This document shows, piece by piece, positions 10,580 to 22,136 of a stretch of DNA of 64,000 nucleotides (position 1 is its first letter; every line of letters begins with the position of its first letter). A program made the translations under genes and the position numbers. The notes beneath the pieces are model-generated. The model was not told the DNA's origin and ran no database searches. It saw only the letters and a program-made list of their open reading frames with translations. This stretch comes from Hypericum androsaemum. Its lineage: Eukaryota; Streptophyta; Magnoliopsida; Malpighiales; Hypericaceae. The stretch covers positions 19,857,619 through 19,921,618 of the forward strand of contig OZ023182.1 of the NCBI GenBank assembly GCA_963995505.1, read 5' to 3'.

Positions 10580-11330
10580 GGGTTTGGTGTCTTTTTTCAA
10601 AACCCGAAGACACAAAAAAGGGAAAAAATTAACCCAACCCGAGCAACATTTTTATTTGATCAAAACAAGGAAAGAAAGTCGCACACAAAACAATGCAGGG
10701 TTTAAACAAGGAATGAAGCTTAGTTTTTAAGACATACTACCAAGAGACAAAGTCATCTCGAAGAAGATTCCTTAACATGGACTATGGGAAATATTTGGTG
10801 ACAAGCTTAGAAAGACACAATAGGTACTTTAATATATATCATGGACAAGCTTAGAAAAATAAGAGCACAAAAGACACAATAGGTACTTTAATATATATCA
10901 TGGACAAGCTTAGAAAAATAAGATGAATTAAATTTATTTATAGGAAAGAAAAATATATATAATTAATAATAAAAAATGGAAGAAGCAATAAAAAAATAAA
11001 AAGATAGAGATATCAAGTAAAATGATACAGAATAATAAATTAGGTAAAATTAATATGGTAACAAATTAGCACAAAAAATATGTCCTAGGACTCGAAGTTT
11101 AAACCTATAAAAATTTGTGGGACAGGATTTGAGAGGAGGAGTTGAACAGTTTTTATTTTCTTCATGTATTTTTTTTTTCACATAAGATAGTTTAGCATAA
11201 ATTTTTTGGTTGACAATCATGTCTGATTCATGTGAACAAACTCACACATATTGATATGTATACAAGTCTACTTTTGTCGCCAATGAAATTATAAGCAGAT
11301 ACCTGAAGTGGTTAACCGAAATTGACACTT
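10580..11330. other. AT-rich spacer where CYP81 exon 2 should be
   Basis: On the minus strand this follows the CYP81 exon 1 donor site (GTAAGT at 11332-11327). No P450 exon 2 is found: there is no ExxR, no PERF-like motif and no FxxGxRxCxG haem loop in any frame. A 60-bp near-perfect tandem duplication (gacacaataggtactttaat...) lies at about 10800-10925. Confidence 0.6.
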
Positions 11331-11332
11331 AC

Positions 11333-12214
11333 CAATATGATTCCTTTGATTATTTCGTCGGTGTAGTACTCGGGCTGAGACTTCTGCAAAGAAAGTAGGT
11401 GATCAACCATGGTTTCCGCTTCTCCCTCCCTCTCCATGCTCCGGTGCTCGTCTATGAACCCCTGCAGAAATTCATCGCTTCTCTTGGCAAGGGTCTTCAC
11501 CTTCCTCTCGTACCTATTACCCGTAAACAGCTTCACGACGGGCAAGAAGTCCTCGGGATTAGATGCTCCGCCGTACTTGAACACCTCGTCGATCAACTCC
11601 TTGAACTGGCTGGCCTCCTCCTTGTTGGTCACGTCATCTCCATAGTACCTCTTCCCCGCAACCATTCTCATGATGACATTGAAGGTCAAGTCCGAGAGCA
11701 ACGTCTTCATCTCCACCTCCGCGAACTTCTCGCGGGAGTCGCGGGCTAGCCGAGCTATTAGACGCCTGGTTTCATCCTTGCGTACGCTGAGGAACATGTT
11801 GAGGCGATGGGGCGCGAAGATGTCGTTGGAGCCAATGCGGCGAAGGTTGCGCCAGTGGTCGCCGTAAGGGGAGGCGACGATGGTGCTGTGGTTGTAGTCC
11901 AAGTGCTGGCTCATGAGCGTCTTGGGGCGGTTAGCGAGGACGACGTCATTCTTGGTGAAACATTCCTCCACCAAGGAGGGTGAGGAGACCACCACGGTCA
12001 ACTGCGACCCGAACTTGAGCAAGACGATGGGGCCGTACTTTCGAGAGATGCCGTCTAAGACGCGGTGCATGGGGTGCTTAAGGAGGTGGAGGTGGCCCAC
12101 AATGGGAAGCGACCGTGGACTGGGCGGGAGGTTTTTGGGTCCTGAGCGGTAGAATTTGAGTGCTAGGAGTATGAAGAGGAGAGAGAGGAACGAATATAGT
12201 ATAAAGTCTTCCAT
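11333..12214 (-). pseudogene. CYP81-type cytochrome P450, exon 1 only (copy 2)
   Basis: The ATG at 12214 opens 294 codons without a stop and ends at a consensus donor (ATTG|gtaagt). This is the position of the single intron in CYP81 genes, just before the AGTDTS helix-I region. Visible parts are the N-terminal anchor, the LPPSPRSLPIVGHLHLL hinge, RPKTLMSQHLDYN, the C-helix WRNLRRIG and the KRYYGDD / MVDHLLSLQ segments. CYP81 enzymes are ER-bound monooxygenases of isoflavonoid, lignan and glucosinolate pathways. Exon 2, carrying ExxR and the haem cysteine, is absent from the next 5 kb, so the gene cannot make a haem enzyme. The lack of stops in exon 1 suggests a recent loss. Confidence 0.88.
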
Positions 12215-12620
12215 AGTTATTTAATTGACCTATGGTTGGATTGTTTCTTGTGAGAGTGGAAAACATCAAATGATATTTGCTTATTTATAGGTTGAAAAAA
12301 AATTAAATTGTTCCCATAATTATTTTTGGTAATGTTTGTTTCCATATACAGATATTAATCTATATTTAGAGCCATATATTGTTATACACTAATTTAATAG
12401 ATAAATGATGTTTTTCCACTGATAAGGTGGATACCTCTTTAATGTTTGTTACCATTTATTGACATTGATTGAATGGAAACAAGTTATGTATTTCTGTTTC
12501 TAACCAATGGATTACAATTGAAGCTTGACCTTCTAGATTGTTTTGCTTCTGACGATTGCAAGTAGTAATTACACTTTCCTTTTGCATTGAAGCTTGACCT
12601 TCTAGATTGTTTTATGCTTT
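12215..12620 (-). promoter_or_regulatory. CYP81 promoter region (copy 2) with TATA box
   Basis: On the minus strand CTATAAATAA at 12290-12281 lies about 70 bp upstream of the CYP81 ATG, a typical TATA position. The region is homologous to 6146-6640. Within it the block ttgaagcttgaccttctaga occurs twice (about 12519 and 12587), a small local duplication absent from copy 1. Confidence 0.55.
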
Positions 12621-13380
12621 TGCTTTTTTTAAAAAATCTTTGATATCAAGACGGTTTTAAAGTTTGCACAACAATACCTTCTCAATTGAAAACACGATAT
12701 TTATTACTTGCACCAACGTTTTATTAGTCTTGACCTCCTAGACATTGCGGCTGCAAGAAGGAAACTTTATCTTTACTAGTTTATTAAAGGTAATTATAGT
12801 GTCTCATAATATCAAGCGTTAACATTTGTACTAATACATTAATTAATTAATCAGTAAAATTGAGAAATGACCATATAAAATCTGCAATAATCCTGAAAAA
12901 AAAAGCTAAGAATCAAAGAAATTACGAAATTTTATCTGTACCTTGGCAGACATATTCGATAAGGGATTAGAACCAAAAGTTTAAGGCAGAAAAATAATTT
13001 ACGGGCGAGAATTGCTTTCGACGAAAGTCTTAGCCCTTTACTTATATCGCAAGTAGATACTAACCAAGTCATCTAATGCCAAAACTTTGCGGCCCCAAAC
13101 TTTAAAAAAAAAAACTTTAAGCCATCCTTTTCCCCCCAAAAAAAATTCAAGCCATCAGAAACGAAGTTCGCATCCCGATATCCATGTCAGCCACAATCCG
13201 TTCGTCACGTAAGATAACTGTTACACTGGGAGTAGCCGTTGTAATGGTTACGGGATTGACTCCAGGAAAATCAAAATTCATAACCCAAAATATGTTAGCT
13301 CTTGCTTCCCGCGCCTTCGACCCTTATTCTCTGTTCAATTCATTCGACGAGCGAGCTCCCCCTTTCATGACGCCGACTTC
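12621..13380. other. Intergenic spacer
   Basis: AT-rich, with no supported gene. It begins downstream of the duplicated CYP81 promoter and ends at the unrecognised conserved fragment. Confidence 0.4.
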
Positions 13381-13560
13381 CATGCAACAGGTCTTGGAGG
13401 GGAACCCGCTCGCCGAGGTAGGTGGGTTTGACGTAGAGGTGGAGGAGGGGCTTGGAGAAGTGGCCGACCACAGCGAAGGCGTGGACCCCGCCCCTGTAAG
13501 CCCCTATGGTGATGAAATTGTAGGCTACAATGTGGTAGGGGCAGGAGCGGAGATCTCAAA
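13380..13560 (-). other. Unrecognised coding-like fragment, copy 2
   Basis: Minus strand reads AYNFITIGAYRGGVHAFAVV, then GHFSKPLLHLYVKPTYLG and ERVPLQDLL, with strong third-position GC preference over about 50 codons. It is the counterpart of the 6641-6955 segment. No start, stop or flanking exon can be assigned and I do not recognise the family. Best read as one exon of a lost gene. Confidence 0.4.
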
Positions 13561-13625
13561 CAAAAGAAGGATCAAGTTGATAATTTTTCATTGCATTATA
13601 GCTGACATCACACTAGGACAAATTC

Positions 13626-14100
13626 GGGATTGGATTTGGTACGGAATGCCACTATTTCGAACAGTTTGGATTGAAAACACATGAGAAATTTTTTGCAAAC
13701 ACGCTAAAATATAGGGACCAAAATAAAAAAAGCCACGTACAAACACAGGCCGGATACAAATGACATTATCACATAACTATGCATGTCAGTATCACATAAC
13801 TGCGCATGCCAGTATCACATAACTATACATGCCAGTGTGACCTTTTTGCAAAAATGCTAAAACACGGGAGACCAAAATAAAAAAAATCACGTGTGCCATT
13901 ATCATCAACGGGGACTTGCCGTTTTCACAAAAACAAATGTCATTATCACATAACTGTACTTGCTATTATCGTATAACTGCACTTGCCATTATCACATAAC
14001 TGCGTTTGCCATTATCACATACCTGTACTTGCCGCTGCAGTTCCCCTTCACTCCAAACCGTTCAGAATCAATTCCTTCGCTCCGTACCCAATCCAAAGTC
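13626..14100. mobile_element. Non-autonomous MULE-type element (475 bp) with internal tandem repeats
   Basis: A 9-bp direct repeat gacaaattc flanks it (13617-13625 and 14101-14109). Its ends are inverted copies: left gggattggatttggtacgga, right (reverse complement) gactttggattgggtacgga, 16 of 20 positions identical, with similarity continuing for about 70 bp. Nine-base duplications and long TIRs are the Mutator signature. There is no coding sequence. The interior is a degenerate tandem array of tatcacataactg-type units. Confidence 0.85.
13752..14036. repeat. Tandem repeat (ccattatcacataactg, ~22 bp) inside the MULE-type element
   Basis: Eight or so units of gccattatcacataactgNNNtt with variation. 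They are interrupted by a duplicated block (ttgcaaaNacgctaaaaNa...accaaaataaaaaaa) that appears at about 13690 and 13852. This is not a CRISPR array: units are contiguous and no unique spacers exist. Confidence 0.7.
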
Positions 14101-14203
14101 GACAAATTCTATGACGTGAGAATCTAGATGATCGGACAACTACTCAGAACTACGATAAATTTTAAAAAAAATTGGACAAATTTGAATTGAAATCAATAAT
14201 AAC

Positions 14204-14654
14204 TATGGTTTTAAAAAATGTGGTCCGACTGGTTGGACTGCGAAACGGGCACAAGACCGGGTCGTTTTTAGGTTTTTGACCGGGGTCTGTACTAACCGGA
14301 CCAAATTCGATCGGACCGGCCTATTTTGAGGTCCATCCTGACCGGTCGAACTCGGTTAGTAAAAAATGGGCAAAATTGACTTTTTTGGTAGTTTTCGAGG
14401 AAAAAAATTGATTTGACAAATTTATAAAGTAATAAATAAATAAATAAAGTAGATTTATAGAGTGGAGAGATAAAAAAAATTAAGTCTACTTTTTTTTATG
14501 GAAAATAAGTATATTTTAACATACATATATATTATTTAAAATATTTAAAAATAAAAAAATATTGGTCCGATCGGTAGTTCGACCAGTCCGACCGGCCAAC
14601 CCGGAGAACAGGAGAAATCCCGGGTCGGCCTCCGGGTCGTTTTTTAAAACCATG
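14204..14654. mobile_element. Non-autonomous hAT-type element (451 bp)
   Basis: Flanked by a perfect 8-bp target duplication ataataac (14196-14203 and 14655-14662). Termini are tatggttttaaaaaa and its inverse ttttttaaaaccatg. Subterminal DNA is rich in GGTCCGAC / CCGACCGG motifs, and the right half is clearly related to the right end of the 9-kb hAT-type element at 43.7-52.7 kb. No ORF of a transposase is present. Confidence 0.88.
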
Positions 14655-14847
14655 ATAATAACACATAATACGAAAATGCACTTTTCTCTTTTCTTTTTAG
14701 TACTATACAAACGATTGACTAGAGAGCTAGCTACTATAAAATTTATTAATTCAAATTCGAGTAAAATGTCTGAAGTGAGCGGATACGTTTGAGCTCCTGC
14801 GCGCTAAAGAAGAGCCATGAGTGAGTGGCGGGAGAAATATTTGATAA

Positions 14848-16623
14848 ATGACAGCAGAGGCAATAGGGTCCCTACTTCACCACTGCTCCAAACTCAGATC
14901 CCTAAATCAGGGCGCATCGCTTCATGCCTTTGCCTTTAAGACGGGGAATCTATCAGATGTCGTCGTCTCAAACCATGTCCTCAACATGTATGCGAAATGT
15001 GGCGACATCGTCAACGCTCGCCAGGTGTTCGACCAAATGCGTGAGAGAAATCTGGTGTCGTGGTCGGCTATGATTTCCGGGTACGATCAGGTTAGGGAGC
15101 ATGCTTTAGCGATTCAACTCTTCTCCAAGCTGTGCTTTGTGCCAAACGAGTACGTGTTCTCGAGCGCTATAAGCTCGTGTGCTAGTCTTAGGAACTTGAT
15201 TGTTGGTCGCCAGGTGCATACTTGGGCGTTGAAGTCTGGCTACGCTTTGGTGTCGTTTGTCGCGAATGCGCTTATCTCTATGTACATGGGATGCGGTCTG
15301 TGCAGTGATGCTGTGAGTGTACATATGGAGATGCTGGAACCCAATGTTGTTTCTTATAATGCTTTGATTTCCGGGTTTGGAGAAAATCAGCAATTTGGGA
15401 GAGCGTATGACATGTTTCAAGTTATGCGCCAGAGTGGAATCTTGCCCGATAGGTTTACTTTTTCCGGGATCCTAGGAAACTGTACCGGGTCAGGCTATTT
15501 GCCAATGGGAGCTTCATTGCATTGCCAAACCATCAAGTTTAATCTTGACTGTTCTGCTTTTGTGGGGAATGTCATAATGACGATGTATTCAAGCTGTAAT
15601 TTGATGGAAGAAGTGGAAAAGGTTTTTAGACTTATAGAAGAGAAAGATGCAATTTCTTGGAATTCCTTCATAGCTGCTTGTTCTCGTTGTGGAGACCATG
15701 GAAGGGCTTTGATAGTGTTTGTGGAGATGATGCATGAAGTCGGTGTGAAACCGGATGACTTCACTTTCGCAAGCGCACTTTCTGCCTGTGCCGGGTTGGC
15801 TTCTTTACGTCATGGTAAAGAGATTCACGCCCATCTGACTAGAACATGGCAGCGGCTGGATATGGAATCAAGTAATGCACTTATTAACATGTATGCTAAA
15901 TGTGGTTCTATTAGAAAAGCTTATCAGGTATTCACAAGGATGGGCCGTCACAATCTTGTTTCATTCAACACTATGATTAGTGCGTTTGCGAATCATGGGC
16001 TTGGAGGGAGGGCCATTGATCTTTTCGAGGAGATGAAGTTGATGAGGATACAGCCAGATTCTGTTACTTTTGTTGGACTATTGACAGCCTGCAATCATGC
16101 GGGTCTGGTTGATGAAGGCGAATTTTTCTTCAAGTCTCTTCAAGAGATATACAATATTTCCCCTGATGTAGAGCATTTCTCTTGTCTCATTGACTTGTTA
16201 GGACGTGCTGGACGATTGCGAGAAGCTGAGGAGTACATCAAGAAGTATCCATTTGCACGGGATCATGTCGTCTTAGGATGTTTTCTTTCGGCTTGTCGAC
16301 TACATGGCAATATGCTGATTGGGGAACGACTGGCTGGAGAGCTTTTGAAACTCCAGCCTGTGACTACTTCTCCATACGTTTTGTTGGCGAATTTGTACGC
16401 TTCAGATGACATGTGGGAGGGTGTTTCAAAGGCAAGAAAATTGTTGAAGGTGAGCGGAATTAAGAAGGAGCCTGGTCACAGCTTAATTGAAATAAAGGGA
16501 ATCATTCACAAGTTCAAAATAGGAGATCACTTGTGTCCAGAAACTACAGAGATAAAGAAAGTGCTGGAAATTTTTGCCTGGGAAGCAGGGGAAGATTGGC
16601 TAGCCCTTTTGACTGGGTTATAG
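14848..16623 (+). CDS. Pentatricopeptide repeat protein, PLS class with E motifs (591 aa)
   Basis: Intronless ORF from ATG 14848 to TAG 16621-16623, as is usual for plant PPR genes. It consists of tandem PLS repeats: repeated NALISMY.KCG, V.SWN.FI / LVSWSAMISGY and G..PD.FTF..ILG motifs, e.g. NMYAKCGDIVNARQVFDQM. It ends with E-type motifs (HFSCLIDLLGRAGRLREAEE, YVLLANLYAS, KEPGHSLIEI, FKIGDHLCPE) and lacks a DYW deaminase domain. Such proteins bind organellar RNA and usually take part in C-to-U editing or processing. I see no obvious N-terminal transit peptide, so targeting is uncertain. A decayed 5' fragment of a second copy lies at 10.3-10.6 kb. Frame is open throughout, so the gene is probably functional. 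Confidence 0.92.
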   Translation: MTAEAIGSLLHHCSKLRSLNQGASLHAFAFKTGNLSDVVVSNHVLNMYAKCGDIVNARQVFDQMRERNLVSWSAMISGYDQVREHALAIQLFSKLCFVPNEYVFSSAISSCASLRNLIVGRQVHTWALKSGYALVSFVANALISMYMGCGLCSDAVSVHMEMLEPNVVSYNALISGFGENQQFGRAYDMFQVMRQSGILPDRFTFSGILGNCTGSGYLPMGASLHCQTIKFNLDCSAFVGNVIMTMYSSCNLMEEVEKVFRLIEEKDAISWNSFIAACSRCGDHGRALIVFVEMMHEVGVKPDDFTFASALSACAGLASLRHGKEIHAHLTRTWQRLDMESSNALINMYAKCGSIRKAYQVFTRMGRHNLVSFNTMISAFANHGLGGRAIDLFEEMKLMRIQPDSVTFVGLLTACNHAGLVDEGEFFFKSLQEIYNISPDVEHFSCLIDLLGRAGRLREAEEYIKKYPFARDHVVLGCFLSACRLHGNMLIGERLAGELLKLQPVTTSPYVLLANLYASDDMWEGVSKARKLLKVSGIKKEPGHSLIEIKGIIHKFKIGDHLCPETTEIKKVLEIFAWEAGEDWLALLTGL

Positions 16624-18565
16624 CATTTTGGCTCTAGTAGGTTCTGCATGAGTAACTCTATTTCTTTTCCTACTCTTGTTGATTGTTTCCTGGCTCATTT
16701 CTATTTTCGCAGGTTGATTCCTGGTGGCTGGATTGAGAACTGTAACTAATTCTGAAGTGCGACGATTCGGGTGCTGGTTGGTGGCATTAATATCCTGAAA
16801 ATTACATTACCTGTGATTCAGTCAGAAATCAGAATCATTACTGAGATTGACATTGTAAGTCCTATCTAGCTGTTTTAGGATTATAGAATCTGCATAAGAT
16901 TTTAGCATGTGGTGGACTGAGCTGTTGACGGGGATCTGTTCTCAACAGGCATATCTAATTCTAGGCTCTTGCAATTGAAGTGATCTAGTTTCTGATGCTG
17001 TACCATCTTGTTCCGAGGCCTTTAATCTTCGACGTGATGATATATTTGGAGGCATCATCTAAAGTCGGTATTATCAACCACTTGGAAAGCTTGGACCCAA
17101 ATCATCAGACTCGGAATTCAGTCCGGTGGTCAGCATTGCTGCTCAAGTATCTTGTCAGGCCAGGAAATCGTTCGTCTCTCATCGAAGCTGGCGAGTAGAT
17201 CAGGGTGTTAGTTTTGCAAAGCCGCCATGCGACTCGACCCCTGGTTTTAGATAGACAACTGAATTCAGGGAGGTTAGCTGTGCCAGAAGGATTCAATATC
17301 GTTATGAAGACACAAGCTGGAAGCCATTAGCCATCACTAGGGAGCAGCCTACGAAGCAAAAGTCTGGATGCCCGTTCTCCAGAGAACTTGTTGGAGGTTA
17401 GATAGTTTGATTTTAACACCTCTTATCCATAATTACACTCCAAAGTGCCAACGGGCACTTTAGATCAACTGGTACGAGGTTGAACTAGTCAAATAGGTGT
17501 GCAGATATCAGGTGATATAACAAATTTCTGCCCCGGGTTTTTATTATTTGAGCTAGAGCTCATTGTTACAATAAGACCGACTTCGCCTTAAGTTTATGTC
17601 CCAAGGAAGAGACATAAACTTTTGTGGAAGATTTATGTTTTTCTTTGAAAATAAAGAAAAGAAATATACAAGGTAATGCTGGGGCTTTCTACAGAGAACG
17701 AGGCCTATCCCAGGAAAATTATGCTCCTGGAGAGATATCAAATGGAGGGCACCATAACTCTTGCTTTCTGCTCTATTTGTCGTATGACACCAGAGATGTG
17801 ATATCTCAATTTCGGACTTTTGAGAATGCACGGCATAAAAATTTGGTAAAAATACTCTTAAAAGATTTAAATTAGTCGGTAGAATAACTATTCGAATAAA
17901 AGTTAGTTAGAGAAAACCAAAATGATGATTAACCCTTTGGTACTGTTTACGGATGGCCCAGACAACCATGTGTGCTTAATTCAACGATGTCATCAAAGAT
18001 TATGATTCATGAAATCTCGGGCACTTGAAGCAATCTACAAATTAGGCACATGAAAGCGCTAAAAAGATCGACAAGCTTTTGTCTCAATCGACAACCACCT
18101 TTGTCCCCTCTTCCCTTTTAACAGAAAACCGTGTCTCGGTCATTATCAACAATTTTTATCCATGCATTTACCGATTTGCCTTTGCACTTTCTACACACAT
18201 TCTTCTCGGAAATATTAATCCACCAGGTCACCGATTTTTTAGATTAACTGATATTTATTTAATTTGATATTTTGAGTTCGTGTCGAGGATACTATAAAAG
18301 TGTGGCCGAGATAATTTTGACACTTTTGGTAATCATGTTGGACTCGAAATTATATAAATCTATCCAGTAAATATTCTAGTACTAGATTCCGGGGGAAAAT
18401 ATAAACCCATGCATTTAGCCCAAATTTTGTTGCGACTATAGTTTATCATCACAAAAGGCAAGAACCCTGTTCCATATCGGAGACCACTTGATGTATTACA
18501 CTTGGGAACAATAATTGCTGGTGAGGTGATTGAAATCTCACGTCAATCTACAGTTACAAATATAA
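16624..18565. other. Intergenic region downstream of PPR gene
   Basis: The first several hundred bases may be 3' UTR of the PPR gene. The rest is AT-rich without a supported gene or RNA. Short open frames (for example minus-strand 17553-17831) lack family resemblance and codon bias. Confidence 0.4.
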
Positions 18566-19634
18566 AAATTAAAAAATCGTGGTGAGTTCCATCTATTTTT
18601 TCTGCTAAATAGCGATTTGGAACGATGGAAAATGTATTCTCTAAATGTACGAGCAATTAGTTACATTATAAATTGAAAAATGGATGGAATTTTGTGTTAA
18701 AAGTTGGTATATAAATATGGAGTTTTGTTTGGCCAATCTTGTGTGTTACTAGATGATTTGAAAGGTGTAGTTTTCTGTAATTATATATGTACAAACCTCT
18801 CCAAAAAAACGGAAGTTTATATATCAAACCATGTATTTCCCAACCCAAAAAGAAATTTTTTTGGTAAGTAGATTTCTTTATTGATATATTGTAATATTTA
18901 CTTCCCTAATATGGTTCCCCCTTAAATGGTGACTCCCTGTGCACATGTTTGCGATCGAGAATCTCAATAAAAATCTTATTATCGTAAATTCCAAGGGAAA
19001 AAGAATAGACATCCATTTTTTTCTTTGAACTTCTGGTATATGCAAAAGTGTCCGGTCATATTAAAGATGATTTTTTTAACAATGTTTTTATAACGTACTG
19101 GCCACCCTTTTGTGCCACACAACTACTTCCAACATTTTACTAAAGTAAATTTGATCTAATAATACTAAGCATAGAAGAATCAACGGAACTCTACAGTTCA
19201 TATATACAAAAACAACTTCCAACATTTTACTTGCCTTCATAATTAATGGAAAAGAACTCACGTTTCTCCACTTCCGGTCTTCCCCCGAATAGATTCCCAT
19301 TATTTTGTTTTTTCTTTGAGCACCTATCTTGCCCATTATTATGTGAACTTTAGGAAAGAAGATTTATACGTGAAGCTAGGGTTTGGACGGAGGATACCGT
19401 GAACCTAAAAATCACTTTTTGTTTGTTTATTTATCTTCCTCCCTATCCGCTACTATATTTACGAGATAATTTCATAGTTGAACAATGTCGAATCTAAGAC
19501 GACGGCTTTCTACCGACCTAAAAGCATCTTTCTTACCTAGTGGAAATATGCAGACCGTAGAGGCTCACAAGATTTGGATAATAGCATGGGGACACAAGTT
19601 GCTTTCTATGTTTGTATTAGCATGTTAATTTCTA
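18566..19634 (+). repeat. 1.07-kb tandem duplication, copy 1
   Basis: Begins aaattaaaaaatcgtggtga and ends gcatgttaatttcta. It is repeated at 19643-20750 after an 8-bp junction. Identity is high but with scattered substitutions and small indels. It contains a ttttttggtaagta-aatt tract resembling an antisense LINE/SINE tail near 18855, and no ORF that is conserved in both copies. Confidence 0.85.
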
Positions 19635-19642
19635 TATAATAG

Positions 19643-20750
19643 AAATTAAAAAATCGTGGTGAGTTCCATCTATTTTTTCTGCTAAATAGCGATTTGGAAC
19701 AATGGAAAATGTATTCTCTAACTGTGAGCAATTAGTTACATTATAAATTGAAAATTGGAAGGAATTTTGTGTTAAAAGTTGGTATATAAATATGGAGTTT
19801 TGTTTGGCCAATCTTATGTGTTACTAGATGATTAGATGATTTGAAAGGTGTAGTTTTCTGTAATTATATATGTACAAACCTGTCTCTGATTGGAACGGAA
19901 ATTTATATCAAACCATGTATTCCCAACCCCAAAAAGAAATTTTTTGGTAAGTAAATTCCTTTATTGATATATTATAATATTTACATCTCTAATATGGTTC
20001 CCCCTTAAATGGTGACTCCCTTGCGGCAGCACAAGGATTACAGTCGATGATCTCACTAAAAATTCTATTATCGCAAAACCCAATAGGAAAAAATAGACGC
20101 CCATTTTTTTCTTTGTACCTCTGGTACATGCAAAAGTATCAGATCCTATTAAAGATTGATTTTTTTAATAATATTTTTTATATTCGTAAATTTTAACGTA
20201 CTGCCCACCCTTTTGTGCCAACAACTTCCAGCATTTTACTAAAATAAATTTGATCTAATAACATTAGGCACAGAAAGATTAACGGAACTCTACGGTTCAT
20301 GTATAAAATTTTTACTTAGACAAAAACAACTTCCAACATTTTACTTGCCTTCATAATTAATGGAAAAGAACCCACGTTTCTCCACTTCCGGTCTTCCCCC
20401 TAATAGATTCCCATTATTTTGTTTTTTTCTTTGAGCACCTATGTTGCCCATTATTATGCGAACTTTAGGAAAGAGGATTTATACGTGAAGCTAGAGTTTG
20501 GACGGAGGATACCGTGAACCTAAAAATCGCTTTTTGTTTTGTTTATTTATCGTCCTCCCTATCCGATATTGTATTTAGGAGGTAATTTCATAGTCGAACA
20601 ATGTCGGATCTAAGACGAAGGTTCTCTACCGACTTAAAAGCATCTTTCTTACCTTGTGAAAATATGCAGACCGTAGAGGCTCACGAGATTTGGATAATAG
20701 CATGGGGACACAAGTTGCTTTCTATGTTTGTATTAGCATGTTAATTTCTA
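19643..20750 (+). repeat. 1.07-kb tandem duplication, copy 2
   Basis: Second copy of 18566-19634, slightly longer through small insertions (for example an extra agatgatt near 19829 and added sequence near 20173). Both copies end in the same gcatgttaatttcta. Confidence 0.85.
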
Positions 20751-22136
20751 GAGCCTAAGAATCATTTTTGGCCGCTCAACTCTTGCCATGGTCCTATACA
20801 AGTCACATGTAATGTCCAAGAAAGACGACGAGACTGGTAGGGACAGGCTTCACATGTCCTCATGGTGCAATAATATTTTTTTCACAAAATTACTTGGTAT
20901 ATATTGATATATTTATCACTAGGTGGATCGAATGAAAATGAATTCTAATTTTTTTTAGAGATCGGTGAGTAGACTTTCACCCCATCCATAAAAAGAGAAA
21001 TGAGAAATTTTTCTTGAAAGAAGAACAAAGTCCAATGCCGTCTACAACCCCGAGATTTAATCTATGAGCCTAATTTTACCTGACCAAAAAAATCGATATT
21101 CATTAGGCTCTAATCACAAATATTATGAATATGAACATTTTAATATTGATATATACGTAGTTTTTATCATTTATCATTTAATATTGAAACATTGTTGAAT
21201 CCTAATAAAAAATTATTAATAGTGTCTACTCTACTCGAATTTGAGATATTTGTCAAAATATATTAAATATCTTACAATTTATATCAAACTCTTCTTAGTA
21301 TCAGAACACTTACATTTATGATTTAACAACTTTCTTAAAGAAGATCCAACACTTGGGGTGTACAAATTTAAAATACCGATGTTCGTGTACTTAACACTAA
21401 ACAACATACAATAATCTGAAGAAAGGAAATTATAATTTTAATCTTGGAGATTTTTGGTGGAAATCCTTTCGAACCCTATTTTAGAAGATGAATTTTTTAA
21501 TATTGTTATTTGAACTCAACATTTGTTACCACTTATGTAACTCGAATTAGTAATTATAATTTAATCTCGGAGATCAGCGAACCATCCATCGATCCAGCTC
21601 CCTAGGTGGCCTCCAGCACTTGGTAGCGAAACTACCGGAAGGATATTTTCGTCATCTGGTGCGCCAGTGCACTCTTAATTATGGAAGCAGCAAATTACAG
21701 GTGAGTAGGAATTCCCCAGAATACCCCTCCCCTTTCACGTATTGTCCTTATTAACAAGCAAAGGTAAATTCCCGCGAAAATATGCTGTTCCCTCTCTCCC
21801 TTTCTTTTTTTCCCAAACGTCAAAAGGTACCATTTAGTTGACTAAAAATAATCCTTTTTTTAAATAAAAGTAATTGAAATTATATTTTCACAAATATAAA
21901 CAATTTTATCATTCTTGTAACCATTATGATGATAGAATTCTATATAATAAATTGATTTAATATACTATACATGTGCAATTGAGATTACTGACTTTTAATT
22001 ATAAAAAATTAAATTCCGCTAGTTACAACTATAAAATATAAATACATTTCGGGAACAGACTCCAACCACAAAAAAGGTTGTAATAATATTTATATCAGGG
22101 GAAATAAATGACTGTGTCAGGTGTAAGTAAAAAAAT
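20751..22136. other. AT-rich intergenic DNA
   Basis: No gene, RNA or clear repeat supported. A short GC-richer island at about 21575-21720 has no coding signal. Confidence 0.4.

Noticed and set aside
13752..14036. Regularly spaced repeats that could suggest a CRISPR-like array
   Set aside because: Units are contiguous without unique spacers, lie inside a DNA transposon, and the genome is eukaryotic.
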